Part shown: positions 36,658 to 43,732 of the stretch, in pieces
How the letters are laid out: every line of letters begins with the position of its first letter
How positions within the stretch are numbered: position 1 is the first letter of the stretch
Source: Polynucleobacter sp. AM-7D1
GTDB taxonomy: Bacteria; Pseudomonadota; Gammaproteobacteria; Burkholderiales; Burkholderiaceae
NCBI RefSeq assembly: GCF_018688455.1
Contig: NZ_CP061319.1
Span: forward strand, 1,870,976 to 1,934,975
DNA: 64,000 bases
Direction: 5' to 3'
The notes under the pieces: generated by a model
What the model was told of the DNA's origin: nothing
The model's input: the letters and a program-made list of their open reading frames with translations, nothing else
Database searches by the model: none
Program-made: the position numbers and the translations under genes

Positions 36658-37194
36658 TTATACAGAACCGGTGTATTCACCACGCGCTGGATAATCCTTA
36701 GCCAAGGCAAAATCAATCGCGCCCAATAGGTCAGTAAAATTAGGGCGTGCAAAAGGCATAGTTTGGACAGCGCCGTAATAAAGCGTAGTGTCCGGTCTTA
36801 CGATAAAGACTGCTGGCTCCGAGAATAAAGCGGGCTCTTCTATGCCAATTGATGTTAGGCCACGTGAGGTGCTGATATACATACCCCATTGACGCGCAAC
36901 ATCCAAGCTTAATCCATAGCCCATTCGCAATTCAGGGGCGTTGAGTTTTTCAGCCATTTGCTCTGCGCGCTCTTTAGTATCACTAGAGATAGCAATAACT
37001 TTAACGCCACGCTTTTCAAACTCGGGGACTAAGCGTCCTAGCTCTAATAAATACTTCATACATATAGGGCAATGCAAACCACGATAAAACACTATTAATG
37101 TGAAATTCTCGGCAGCATCAATGGATGTATCAAAAGTTCCGTGATGCAAGGTTGAGACGCTTAATGCAGGAGTAGTTTGGCGGGGTATCAGCAT
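36658..37194 (-). CDS. Peroxiredoxin-like protein of the AhpC/TSA superfamily
   Basis: 178 residues with a thioredoxin fold. The redox site reads FYRGLHCPICMKYLLELG, a CxxC motif placed where peroxiredoxins keep their peroxidatic Cys. A PxxT-free loop and the end AKDYPARGEYTG follow. It is adjacent to a tautomerase and divergent from an AraC regulator (88 bases between starts), which may control it. Confidence 0.82.
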   Translation of the reverse strand: MLIPRQTTPALSVSTLHHGTFDTSIDAAENFTLIVFYRGLHCPICMKYLLELGRLVPEFEKRGVKVIAISSDTKERAEQMAEKLNAPELRMGYGLSLDVARQWGMYISTSRGLTSIGIEEPALFSEPAVFIVRPDTTLYYGAVQTMPFARPNFTDLLGAIDFALAKDYPARGEYTGSV

Positions 37195-37282
37195 AGAAAA
37201 CCTCTTCTTAAAAGTTATGAATATTGATTATTACTGATTAAATGCAACAATATGTCCATATTTATTTGCTTTTAGTACAAAT

Positions 37283-38059
37283 ATGCCCACTCCAAATCTA
37301 GATCGACTATCCGCCCTTCTGCAAGGGCTTGCCCCGCGAGTGTCACTTAATGATCAACCCGTCGGATTTGGCTTGCATATCCTCGTTGATATAAATCCGC
37401 AAAAACTAGGCCCCTCTCTTGAGAATATGGCACTACTCGTATGCCCAGCCCTTGATGACATGGTTTTGCCACCGCATGCAAAGAAGTGGATGAGCTTTGA
37501 GGTTGAACTAGATGGGCCATTGGCACCCATGTTTTTATCGGAGTTTTCAGAACAGCTCTTAATTAACTTAGAAAATGCAGATGCTTCACTTACTCAAATT
37601 GTGCGTTTAATTTCAAGTGAAATGGCAGCCACCAGATGTGGACAACCTTTATTAATTAATCGGGCTGGAGATATTTTGCTGATTGGCTTGCTCAGGCATT
37701 TGGTTTCTCGACCACAAAAAACTACCGGCCTATTTAGCGCTTTAGCCAATCCAAGAATTGCCAAAACCCTTGTTGCTATCCATGAGGACGCATCCAAGAA
37801 CTGGTCTCTAGATGCCCTTGCTCTAGAAGCAGGTATGTCGCGTACATCGTATGCCCATCAATTTAAGAAATTGATGCAAATAACGCCCGGCAAATACATA
37901 GAAAGAATTCGGCTGAATTTAGCTCATAGGCTTATTGTCGATGGCATAGGTTTAAAGCAGGCGGCACGTCATACAGGTTATTCAAGCGCATCTACCCTCT
38001 CGCGCGCAATGAGCCGACTATCAATTAGAGAGCAATGCGCTAAACATAGAAGTAATTAG
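37283..38059 (+). CDS. AraC-family transcriptional regulator
   Basis: 258 residues: an N-terminal cupin-type sensor (AraC_binding-like, about residues 5-150) and a C-terminal double helix-turn-helix (about 165-255) with LALEAGMSRTSYAHQFKKL, PGKYIERIRLNLAHRLI and ARHTGYSSASTLSRAM. It is divergent from the peroxiredoxin-like and tautomerase genes and probably regulates them; the effector is unknown. Confidence 0.88.
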   Translation: MPTPNLDRLSALLQGLAPRVSLNDQPVGFGLHILVDINPQKLGPSLENMALLVCPALDDMVLPPHAKKWMSFEVELDGPLAPMFLSEFSEQLLINLENADASLTQIVRLISSEMAATRCGQPLLINRAGDILLIGLLRHLVSRPQKTTGLFSALANPRIAKTLVAIHEDASKNWSLDALALEAGMSRTSYAHQFKKLMQITPGKYIERIRLNLAHRLIVDGIGLKQAARHTGYSSASTLSRAMSRLSIREQCAKHRSN

Positions 38060-38133
38060 ATTTGTATGAATTTACTAAGCTCAAATAGCCCCTTAGTAAA
38101 AGGGGGGCGAGAATACTTGGGGCCCTAGATAAG

Positions 38134-38976
38134 CTATTCGCCAACAGTGGATTGAACTTGACCAGTTTTAATCCACTGAATAATTGCTTTTGTAGCGGCC
38201 TCTTCCCTACCCCCCATCGAATGTAAGTGAGTTCCACCACATATGTCCCCCGTACCCTCACCGCCTTTTACTGTTATCAAATTATTTTTAGAATATGCCG
38301 CAACAGTTGCATAAGGGGTATGGGAGCACTGATCATCACCATGATGAATATTCAACACGGGCGCCCTCAATGCTGACATATCAAATGACTCCACTGAAGA
38401 GCCATAGCTTCTGTTGTAGTTATTAGCCACCGTCATAGATGCAGAATGAATACTGCCCTTTATTTCAGTACCCAGATTTTTAGCAAGCCACTTTGATGAG
38501 ATTGTTCCGTAGCTATGGCCCATCACATAAAAATTTTTGATCCCATACTTTTCTTTCAGTAGAGTCATAATTTTTCTTACGTCATCGGCATGCTTCACAG
38601 AAGATCGATAGTCATCATTACACCCCAATGGCTTATTACCTGGTGCAACGCTATTTTCATCACTAGGGCAATCCATGACAACAAGCGCTATGCCAGACTG
38701 AGCAAACAACTCAGTATTGTTTTGTAAATAATTTAAGTTTCTTTTCCAATCATTTTCTGTCTTAATGTTGGCAATTCCGGACCAACCACGATAAAAAAGC
38801 AAAGCCGTATCTGTTTGCGTGGAAGGCTTAAGCAATATTGCCCTTTGAACAACTGGAGATTTTGAAAAAACTCCCGACTCTCTTCCAACATCAGCTTCCA
38901 AAAGAATGGGGCTCATTGTTTGAGCAGTCACAGAGCCAAAACAAAAGAAAGCGCAGACGCTTAACAGCCATTTCAT
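38134..38976 (-). CDS. Secreted alpha/beta hydrolase
   Basis: 280 residues with a signal peptide MKWLLSVCAFFCFGSVTAQ. The nucleophile elbow GHSYGT (about residue 142), an acid region near NIHHGDDQC and a late His in GGTHLHSMGG fit a catalytic triad. Several cysteines (ALVVMDCPS, LGCNDD, DQC, DICGG) suggest disulfides in the periplasm. Substrate is unknown. Confidence 0.85.
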   Translation of the reverse strand: MKWLLSVCAFFCFGSVTAQTMSPILLEADVGRESGVFSKSPVVQRAILLKPSTQTDTALLFYRGWSGIANIKTENDWKRNLNYLQNNTELFAQSGIALVVMDCPSDENSVAPGNKPLGCNDDYRSSVKHADDVRKIMTLLKEKYGIKNFYVMGHSYGTISSKWLAKNLGTEIKGSIHSASMTVANNYNRSYGSSVESFDMSALRAPVLNIHHGDDQCSHTPYATVAAYSKNNLITVKGGEGTGDICGGTHLHSMGGREEAATKAIIQWIKTGQVQSTVGE

Positions 38977-39064
38977 TTTTTATCCCTAGACTTACATATA
39001 AATAGATTTAACTAACCGTGACACTCTATCCTATTTTTGAGGCATATCCTAAACCCTATAAATG

Positions 39065-39130
39065 AAAAAACCACCCGGAGGTGGTTTTGGCGTTTCTTAA
39101 TGGCCGGGGGCGGAATCGACCAGAACTTAC
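39065..39130 (-). repeat. tRNA-Phe-derived repeat, copy C
   Basis: Plus-strand bases 39065-39119 match the tRNA-Phe 3' end plus terminator (42140-42194) at 50 of 55 positions, followed by an arm CCAGAACTTAC shared in part with copies B and D. Lies 12 bases beyond the stop of the MAPEG gene. It may still act as a terminator for that gene. Confidence 0.85.
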
Positions 39131-39141
39131 GATATCTAATG

Positions 39142-39540
39142 CTATCCAACCAGCTTATACAGAGCCCATCCCAAGTTCAAAATAACTAATGTAATCAACG
39201 TAGCAAATGTAAACTTCATTCCCAAAATTCGCTTACTGAAATCTGGTGGCGGCTCATTGATGCCTACAGCGTGAATTAAACGTCCAACAACTAAAGTGAT
39301 GCCCGGCATTGCAACCAACCACCAAGGCGCACCATTTAATTCTAGACAAGCAATTAATATGATTCCGAAAGGTACATATTCGGCAAAGTTTCCTTGAGCA
39401 CGAATCGCCCTCTCAAGATCATCATGACCCCCACTTCCCAGGCCGCACTTGTTTTTTCTTCTCAGTCCAATGACGGCAAACGAGAGTTTGATAAAGATGA
39501 TAGTTAAGATGCAGGCAATGATTGAGGTGACTAATAACAT
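39142..39540 (-). CDS. MAPEG-family membrane protein
   Basis: 132 residues with about four hydrophobic segments. The family signature with basic region and helix-2 motif is seen: ERAIRAQGNFAEYVPFG and VVGRLIHAVG. MAPEG proteins include glutathione-linked membrane enzymes, and in bacteria often have unassigned function. The gene is flanked on both sides by tRNA-derived repeats (C and E). Confidence 0.88.
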   Translation of the reverse strand: MLLVTSIIACILTIIFIKLSFAVIGLRRKNKCGLGSGGHDDLERAIRAQGNFAEYVPFGIILIACLELNGAPWWLVAMPGITLVVGRLIHAVGINEPPPDFSKRILGMKFTFATLITLVILNLGWALYKLVG

Positions 39541-39583
39541 TTAGAGCTCCCAAAAGAATTCCTAGATATTAATCAGAAAAAGA

Positions 39584-39650
39584 AAAAATTGCCCAGAGGT
39601 GGCTTGTGAAATCTTGCTAGTTCTAGGCGGGATTAACTTGGGCTTCGGGA
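39584..39650 (-). repeat. Decayed tRNA-Phe-derived repeat, copy E
   Basis: Plus-strand AAAAAATTGCCCAGAGGTGG matches the terminator part with several changes; GGCGGGATTAAC matches the tRNA part weakly; the arm GGGCTTCGGGA agrees with copy B (GGGCTTCAGGA) at 10 of 11. It ends a few bases before the stop of the DUF1398 gene. Confidence 0.65.
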
Positions 39651-39653
39651 CTC

Positions 39654-40052
39654 TCATCCTTGTGGAAAATGCTCAATGTGAACTTCGCCTTGCCGCCCGA
39701 AATAACTCACATGTCTTCCAGCTATCCAAACAATATATCCGATGCAGCCAGCAGCCATCGTTAATTTAAGAAACTCAGGATATCTCACCACATCACTTTG
39801 AGCTCCACGAATGGCTGAAACAATGCCATCTTTATTAAATGAATTTGGGATCTCTACCAGAGGCATCTCCATAGAAACAGCACAAACCTCATTGCCTGAC
39901 AAATAATATGTAGTTGATTGATTGCGATAGTCCGCGAAGTAAGACTCAACACCAACCTCAACTAAGCGACCCAATGCCTCTGGGAAGGTTAGAAGACCAG
40001 CATGAGATTGATGGGCACATTTTTCAATAACGTCTTTTGTATTCTGATTCAT
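39654..40052 (-). CDS. DUF1398 family protein
   Basis: 132 residues matching DUF1398: CAHQSHAGLLTFPEALGRLVEVGVESYFADY, then TYYLSGNE and VRYPEFLKLTMAAGCIGYIVWIAGRHVSYFGRQGE. Function unknown; the family has been noted in phages and plasmids too. I choose the ATG at 40052 over the TTG at 40058, since AAGG lies 6 bases before it. It is bounded by repeats E and B. Confidence 0.83.
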   Translation of the reverse strand: MNQNTKDVIEKCAHQSHAGLLTFPEALGRLVEVGVESYFADYRNQSTTYYLSGNEVCAVSMEMPLVEIPNSFNKDGIVSAIRGAQSDVVRYPEFLKLTMAAGCIGYIVWIAGRHVSYFGRQGEVHIEHFPQG

Positions 40053-40097
40053 AAGCAACCTTAAATTGACTGCTTAAATTATCCAGCCTTACAAACG

Positions 40098-40164
40098 AAA
40101 AAACCACCCGAAGGTGGTTTTGGTGTCTCTTGGTGGCCCGGGGCGAAATCGACCAGGGCTTCAG
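40098..40164 (-). repeat. tRNA-Phe-derived repeat, copy B
   Basis: Plus-strand bases 40098-40152 match the tRNA-Phe 3' end plus terminator at 53 of 55 positions; the arm CCAGGGCTTCAGG follows. It is the best-preserved copy and the nearest to the intact tRNA gene. It lies about 40 bases after the stop of the 176-residue gene. Confidence 0.92.
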
Positions 40165-40203
40165 GATACCCGACCCTATTCCTATAATATCTTTTAAACG
40201 ACT

Positions 40204-40734
40204 CTAATTAATCATATCAAGATAATGCGTCATTTGTTTTGTACTCAGCGGCAATTTAGTAAGCTCCAGATAATAGGTGCTCGCCCCCGGCATACTTTCA
40301 ATAGAGCCAGGTGTTAATTTGCCCATAGGCACCAGGTAGTTCCCATGCAATTCTTTCATATGAGTAAAGAAGAGCATTGGTGGAACCTTAAGCTCCACAG
40401 CTCGCAAAACTAGCTCCTCGCATAAAACATTAGGCGATTCTATGTGCTGCTTATATAAGTTATTTTTCTCTTTTATCGCATGGCTCATGTAGCGCTCAAT
40501 ATGGACATCTTCATACAGTCGCTTGTTGAAATCATAGATATAGTCTGTAAGGGCCCTAGAGATCCAATAAGCTTCATTCTCGCTGTATTCGACTTGTAAG
40601 TTGTGCCAAAGCTTTGCTTGATAAGAATCTTTGAATTTTTGGCTCTGATGTTTATAAAAAGGATGGGACTTAACTAAGCTTGATACTATTCCGCCAAGTA
40701 GTAACGCGCCCCCTATCAGCAGAGTTTCACCCAT
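40204..40734 (-). CDS. Membrane-anchored protein of unknown function
   Basis: 176 residues with one N-terminal membrane segment (about 3-22) followed by a soluble, mostly helical part (VEYSENEAYWISRALTDYIYDF, then an acidic-basic mix). No family recognised. It lies between repeat B and the TetR gene, so it belongs to the cassette next to tRNA-Phe. AT-rich and plausibly foreign. Confidence 0.6.
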   Translation of the reverse strand: MGETLLIGGALLLGGIVSSLVKSHPFYKHQSQKFKDSYQAKLWHNLQVEYSENEAYWISRALTDYIYDFNKRLYEDVHIERYMSHAIKEKNNLYKQHIESPNVLCEELVLRAVELKVPPMLFFTHMKELHGNYLVPMGKLTPGSIESMPGASTYYLELTKLPLSTKQMTHYLDMIN

Positions 40735-40934
40735 AACTTGGGGGGAAAGTGGGATTAGAAAGGCTTTTAATCATGCCTCTTAATATAGATAGATAATGGC
40801 GCGATAAGCTTGTAATATGCTCATCTTTAGAAGTTTTTTATCCTCGCCTAATTATTTGATTTAGATAGCATTTTTTCTACTTTGTCATTTCATAGCCTCG
40901 CAATATTCAGTTTCATTCATGATGGAAAGAAGTT

Positions 40935-41558
40935 ATGGCTTCAGATAAAAAACTACGAACCCAGCCAAAGCAATCAAGAGCTGAAGTTACTGCTGACATC
41001 ATCATTCAAGCGGCTATACATGCCATTGAGAGTGCCGAAGAAATAGAAGCAGTGACATCCCAAAATTTAGCGGTTAAGTCTGGATTTTCAGTAGGATCTC
41101 TTTATCGTTATTTCAAAAATAAAGATGACCTATACACTAGTCTTTGGCGATTTTTTGTAACACGCCTTCATGCTGGTTTAGTTCCAAAAATTGATGCCTT
41201 TCCTAATCATGGGACTGTCAGACAATTAATGATGATGATCTCTGAATATTATTTTGACAACTTACGTTCTCGCAGACCTGGGAAGATAATTCCGCTCTAT
41301 CGACTTTTTATAAAGGCGATGCCCGACCCAGAAAATGTATATAAAGTAATGGATGTTCTTATAGCGCCTCTAATGCGGGCGCAGACTAGAAATCAATCTG
41401 GAACCATGAAAATCATGGATGAAGATGAAGTTAGGATTTGTTTGCGAGCATCACAGGCAATGATTAGAAATGACTTTATGGAAAGAAATCCATACTTTGG
41501 AACTTCATCACATGAGCGAACCGTGTTGGATCTGTTAGTTCGAATCTATCAAAAATAA
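40935..41558 (+). CDS. TetR-family transcriptional regulator
   Basis: 207 residues with a TetR DNA-binding domain (about 30-60): TSQNLAVKSGFSVGSLYRYFKNKDDLY, and a C-terminal ligand/dimer domain. It is on the plus strand, just before the DUF2127 pseudogene, so it may have controlled that gene or an efflux pair. The gene lies in the segment bounded by repeat B and the intact tRNA. Confidence 0.85.
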   Translation: MASDKKLRTQPKQSRAEVTADIIIQAAIHAIESAEEIEAVTSQNLAVKSGFSVGSLYRYFKNKDDLYTSLWRFFVTRLHAGLVPKIDAFPNHGTVRQLMMMISEYYFDNLRSRRPGKIIPLYRLFIKAMPDPENVYKVMDVLIAPLMRAQTRNQSGTMKIMDEDEVRICLRASQAMIRNDFMERNPYFGTSSHERTVLDLLVRIYQK

Positions 41559-41619
41559 TATGCACCAGAATGGCACAATTTTATGTATTACAAAAATCTA
41601 TGGATTGTAGATTTAGGCG

Positions 41620-42078
41620 ATGAGTAAAAGCCTAAAGACAATTGCCTGCCTAAAAATATTTCGTGGGGCGGTTGCCATAACCATTGGCATTAGTCTTTTT
41701 TTCCTGCATCGAAACTCGCAAGCATTTTCTTGGATTGATCATCCTGAGCTCAGCAGCATTGCCTCTAAAGATCCTTTCCTGCAGACGTTGTTTTATTGGC
41801 TGGATAACTTTAATCAAGATCAAATATTGAGTATCGCTATCTTGGCTAGCGTTATGGGCGTATTGCGTTGGGTAGAGGCAAGCGGCATTTGGTGTAATAA
41901 GAGTTGGGCCTAATGGTTGGCCGTATTTTCAGGATTTATTTACATCCCTTTTGAGATCAATGAGCTCATTCACAGGTTTAGCTGGCTAATGGTGTTGGTG
42001 TTAATAATCAATACCATCATCGTGATGTATCTAATGTATGTCTTACATAGCAAACGATTAGCCAAACTTTCTGAGTGA
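41620..42078 (+). pseudogene. DUF2127 membrane protein, broken by one in-frame TAA
   Basis: The open frame from 41620 ends at TAA (41911-41913), but the same frame continues to a TGA at 42076-42078 with a coherent protein: the part before ends WCNKSWA and after it reads WLAVFSGFIYIPFEINELIH, a hallmark of DUF2127 where a Glu is expected at the stop position. A GAA-to-TAA change would explain it. About 152 residues with three to four membrane segments. Likely a recently inactivated gene; readthrough has not been shown. Confidence 0.8.
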
Positions 42079-42139
42079 TTTTTATCACGAAGCTTAAAGC
42101 GACTACCATCCCAATCAAGGGAATTGCATAAACTCCAAT

Positions 42140-42172
42140 AAAAAACCACCCGAAGGTGGTTTTGGTGTTTCT
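42140..42172 (-). terminator. Intrinsic terminator of tRNA-Phe
   Basis: On the minus strand, right after the CCA end, a hairpin AACCACC/GGTGGTT with a CGAA-type loop and a T-run. This is the portion that was copied to repeats B, C and E. Confidence 0.9.
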
Positions 42173-42248
42173 TGGTGGCCCGGGGCGGAATCGAACCACC
42201 GACACAAGGATTTTCAATCCTCTGCTCTACCGACTGAGCTACCAGGCC
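42173..42248 (-). tRNA. tRNA-Phe (anticodon GAA)
   Basis: Folds as a complete cloverleaf on the minus strand, 76 bases: acceptor GGCCTGG/CCGGGCC (one G-T pair), D arm GCTC/GAGC, anticodon arm GAGGA/TCCTT with loop TTGAAAA giving anticodon GAA, T arm GGTGG/CCGCC with loop TTCGATT, and an encoded CCA end. It is followed by its own terminator. Its 3' end is repeated, with decay, at about 40.1, 39.6, 39.1 and 35.6 kb. Confidence 0.97.
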
Positions 42249-42374
42249 AAGAGTTAGGATTATAAATGAAACTAATTTATAGGATTAAAAACTGGGTTTA
42301 CGATGGCAATTTACTCAATTGACTTATCAATCGGCATCCAAGAGGCTATATTTAAAGGGGCTTATGGAGTGTTT

Positions 42375-43706
42375 CTAGCCCCCAGCAATCTGACCAGCCA
42401 ATTGCTCAGCTTGCTTGGCAATAGCACTTGCAGCTATGACATCACCCAAGCTTCCCATGGTTGCCGGCCCAATCATCCATAAACTATTCCACCGATCAGA
42501 TGGTGAACGAATCACTCGGAAACTTGCATCAACCGCAATAGCATGCCCAAGCGGGTCCCTGATCGCCAATCGGTTTTCAATGAGTTGATTTAGTAAGGGA
42601 TCAGATGCAACGCCTGTGCAATTGATGATTCGATCTCCCTCAACATTAATTCCATTACCCAAGCGCACTCTGACCCGAGAGTCAGTACATTTGATTTCTA
42701 TGGCACGTCCCAATACAAATTGAATTTGATTTTTTGACTTCAGCTTTTCATATGCAGCTATCGTTTGTGGTGAGGCTCGAAAACGATATAAATTCCATAG
42801 CCAACCCACTCGCTTAAATAAAGTTCGCTTTTGATGCACGGAAAATTGTTGCCAAATGATACTAATATTTGTCCTCAACTCTTCCCACGCGCTCTGCCAC
42901 TCTGTGCTCGCAGTGGATATTGAAGGCAAATAATCTCGCATGAAACGAATGAATTTAGCTGGGCTTAAATTCTGCGGCCAAACGGGCTGAATCTTTCTTT
43001 CCCAATTCGCCTGAGCCGGAGGAAAAATGGCTCTCGGACTAATCACATATATTTGTCCAAGATGCTTACGCTCTACCAAATTGTTAATGGCATCTAATGC
43101 TGTCAATCCTCCGCCTAGCAAAATAATGCTCTCATGAGCTTCGACCCCGACTAATCCATGCCCCGCCCAGGGATTTTCAACAAGACATGATGCAGATAGA
43201 TCGGGATAAGGAGTGGTGACGACGCAAGGCCAAGTGGGCGGGGGATTGCCAGTAGCGATAATGACTCGCTTTGCTCTTAATACCGCTTGGTTATCAAGAA
43301 CAAGCTTCCATGAATTATCGTCCGAACTTAAGCTGACAACTTTAGCTTTAATTTGTTCAATTTCATCCGGTTTAGATTCGGCAGAAATCAGTTCAAAAAC
43401 ATACCGACCAAAATCTTGGCGACGATAAAAATATCCTGCATCAGTCTTTGCTTCTGGATCATTTACATTATCTTTAGCCCACCTTGAAAAATGCAAGGGG
43501 TCATTTGAAAAAATGATTGGCAAATCCTCACGGATGTTCAGTCGAAAATGTAGATTGTCACAACCATATGCATTTCCCTTGCCTAGAGCGCCTGAGCCAA
43601 TCACCGTTATAGCGGTGGGCGCAATGCCCCTGCGCAAGAGATGCACCACCATTACAGCTGCAGCAAAGCCGTCGCCAATGATCGCCAATTCTTTGATGTT
43701 CGACAT
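42375..43706 (-). CDS. FAD/NAD(P)-binding protein, NAD_binding_9 type
   Basis: 443 residues. The N-terminal dinucleotide motif IGDGFAAAVMVVHLLRRG and a second one near IVIATGNPPPT are seen, along with LLGGGLTALDAINNLVERK in the middle. This architecture is common in YdhS-like proteins of unknown function. It lies 26 bases downstream of the OsmC-YcaO gene in the same direction, so co-transcription is likely. Confidence 0.82.
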   Translation of the reverse strand: MSNIKELAIIGDGFAAAVMVVHLLRRGIAPTAITVIGSGALGKGNAYGCDNLHFRLNIREDLPIIFSNDPLHFSRWAKDNVNDPEAKTDAGYFYRRQDFGRYVFELISAESKPDEIEQIKAKVVSLSSDDNSWKLVLDNQAVLRAKRVIIATGNPPPTWPCVVTTPYPDLSASCLVENPWAGHGLVGVEAHESIILLGGGLTALDAINNLVERKHLGQIYVISPRAIFPPAQANWERKIQPVWPQNLSPAKFIRFMRDYLPSISTASTEWQSAWEELRTNISIIWQQFSVHQKRTLFKRVGWLWNLYRFRASPQTIAAYEKLKSKNQIQFVLGRAIEIKCTDSRVRVRLGNGINVEGDRIINCTGVASDPLLNQLIENRLAIRDPLGHAIAVDASFRVIRSPSDRWNSLWMIGPATMGSLGDVIAASAIAKQAEQLAGQIAGG

Positions 43707-43732
43707 GGGTCAGCCTAAATAGTAATTAGCCC

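Noticed and set aside
38088..38112. Hairpin CCCCTT/AAGGGG after the AraC gene as another tRNA-derived repeat
   Set aside because: It shares only G/C runs with the repeat and lacks the CGGGGCGGAAT core; it may be a weak terminator without a T-run.
41911..41913. Stop codon as a recoding or selenocysteine-type event in the DUF2127 gene
   Set aside because: TAA is not used for selenocysteine, no recoding signal is seen, and a one-base change from GAA explains it.
28262..42194. CRISPR array or prophage in the accessory region
   Set aside because: The repeats are few, unevenly spaced by genes and tRNA-derived; no cas, integrase, capsid or portal gene was found.
42017..42217. Minus-strand ORF of 66 codons overlapping tRNA-Phe
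   Set aside because: It reads through the tRNA gene and its terminator and has no homology or ribosome site that I can see.
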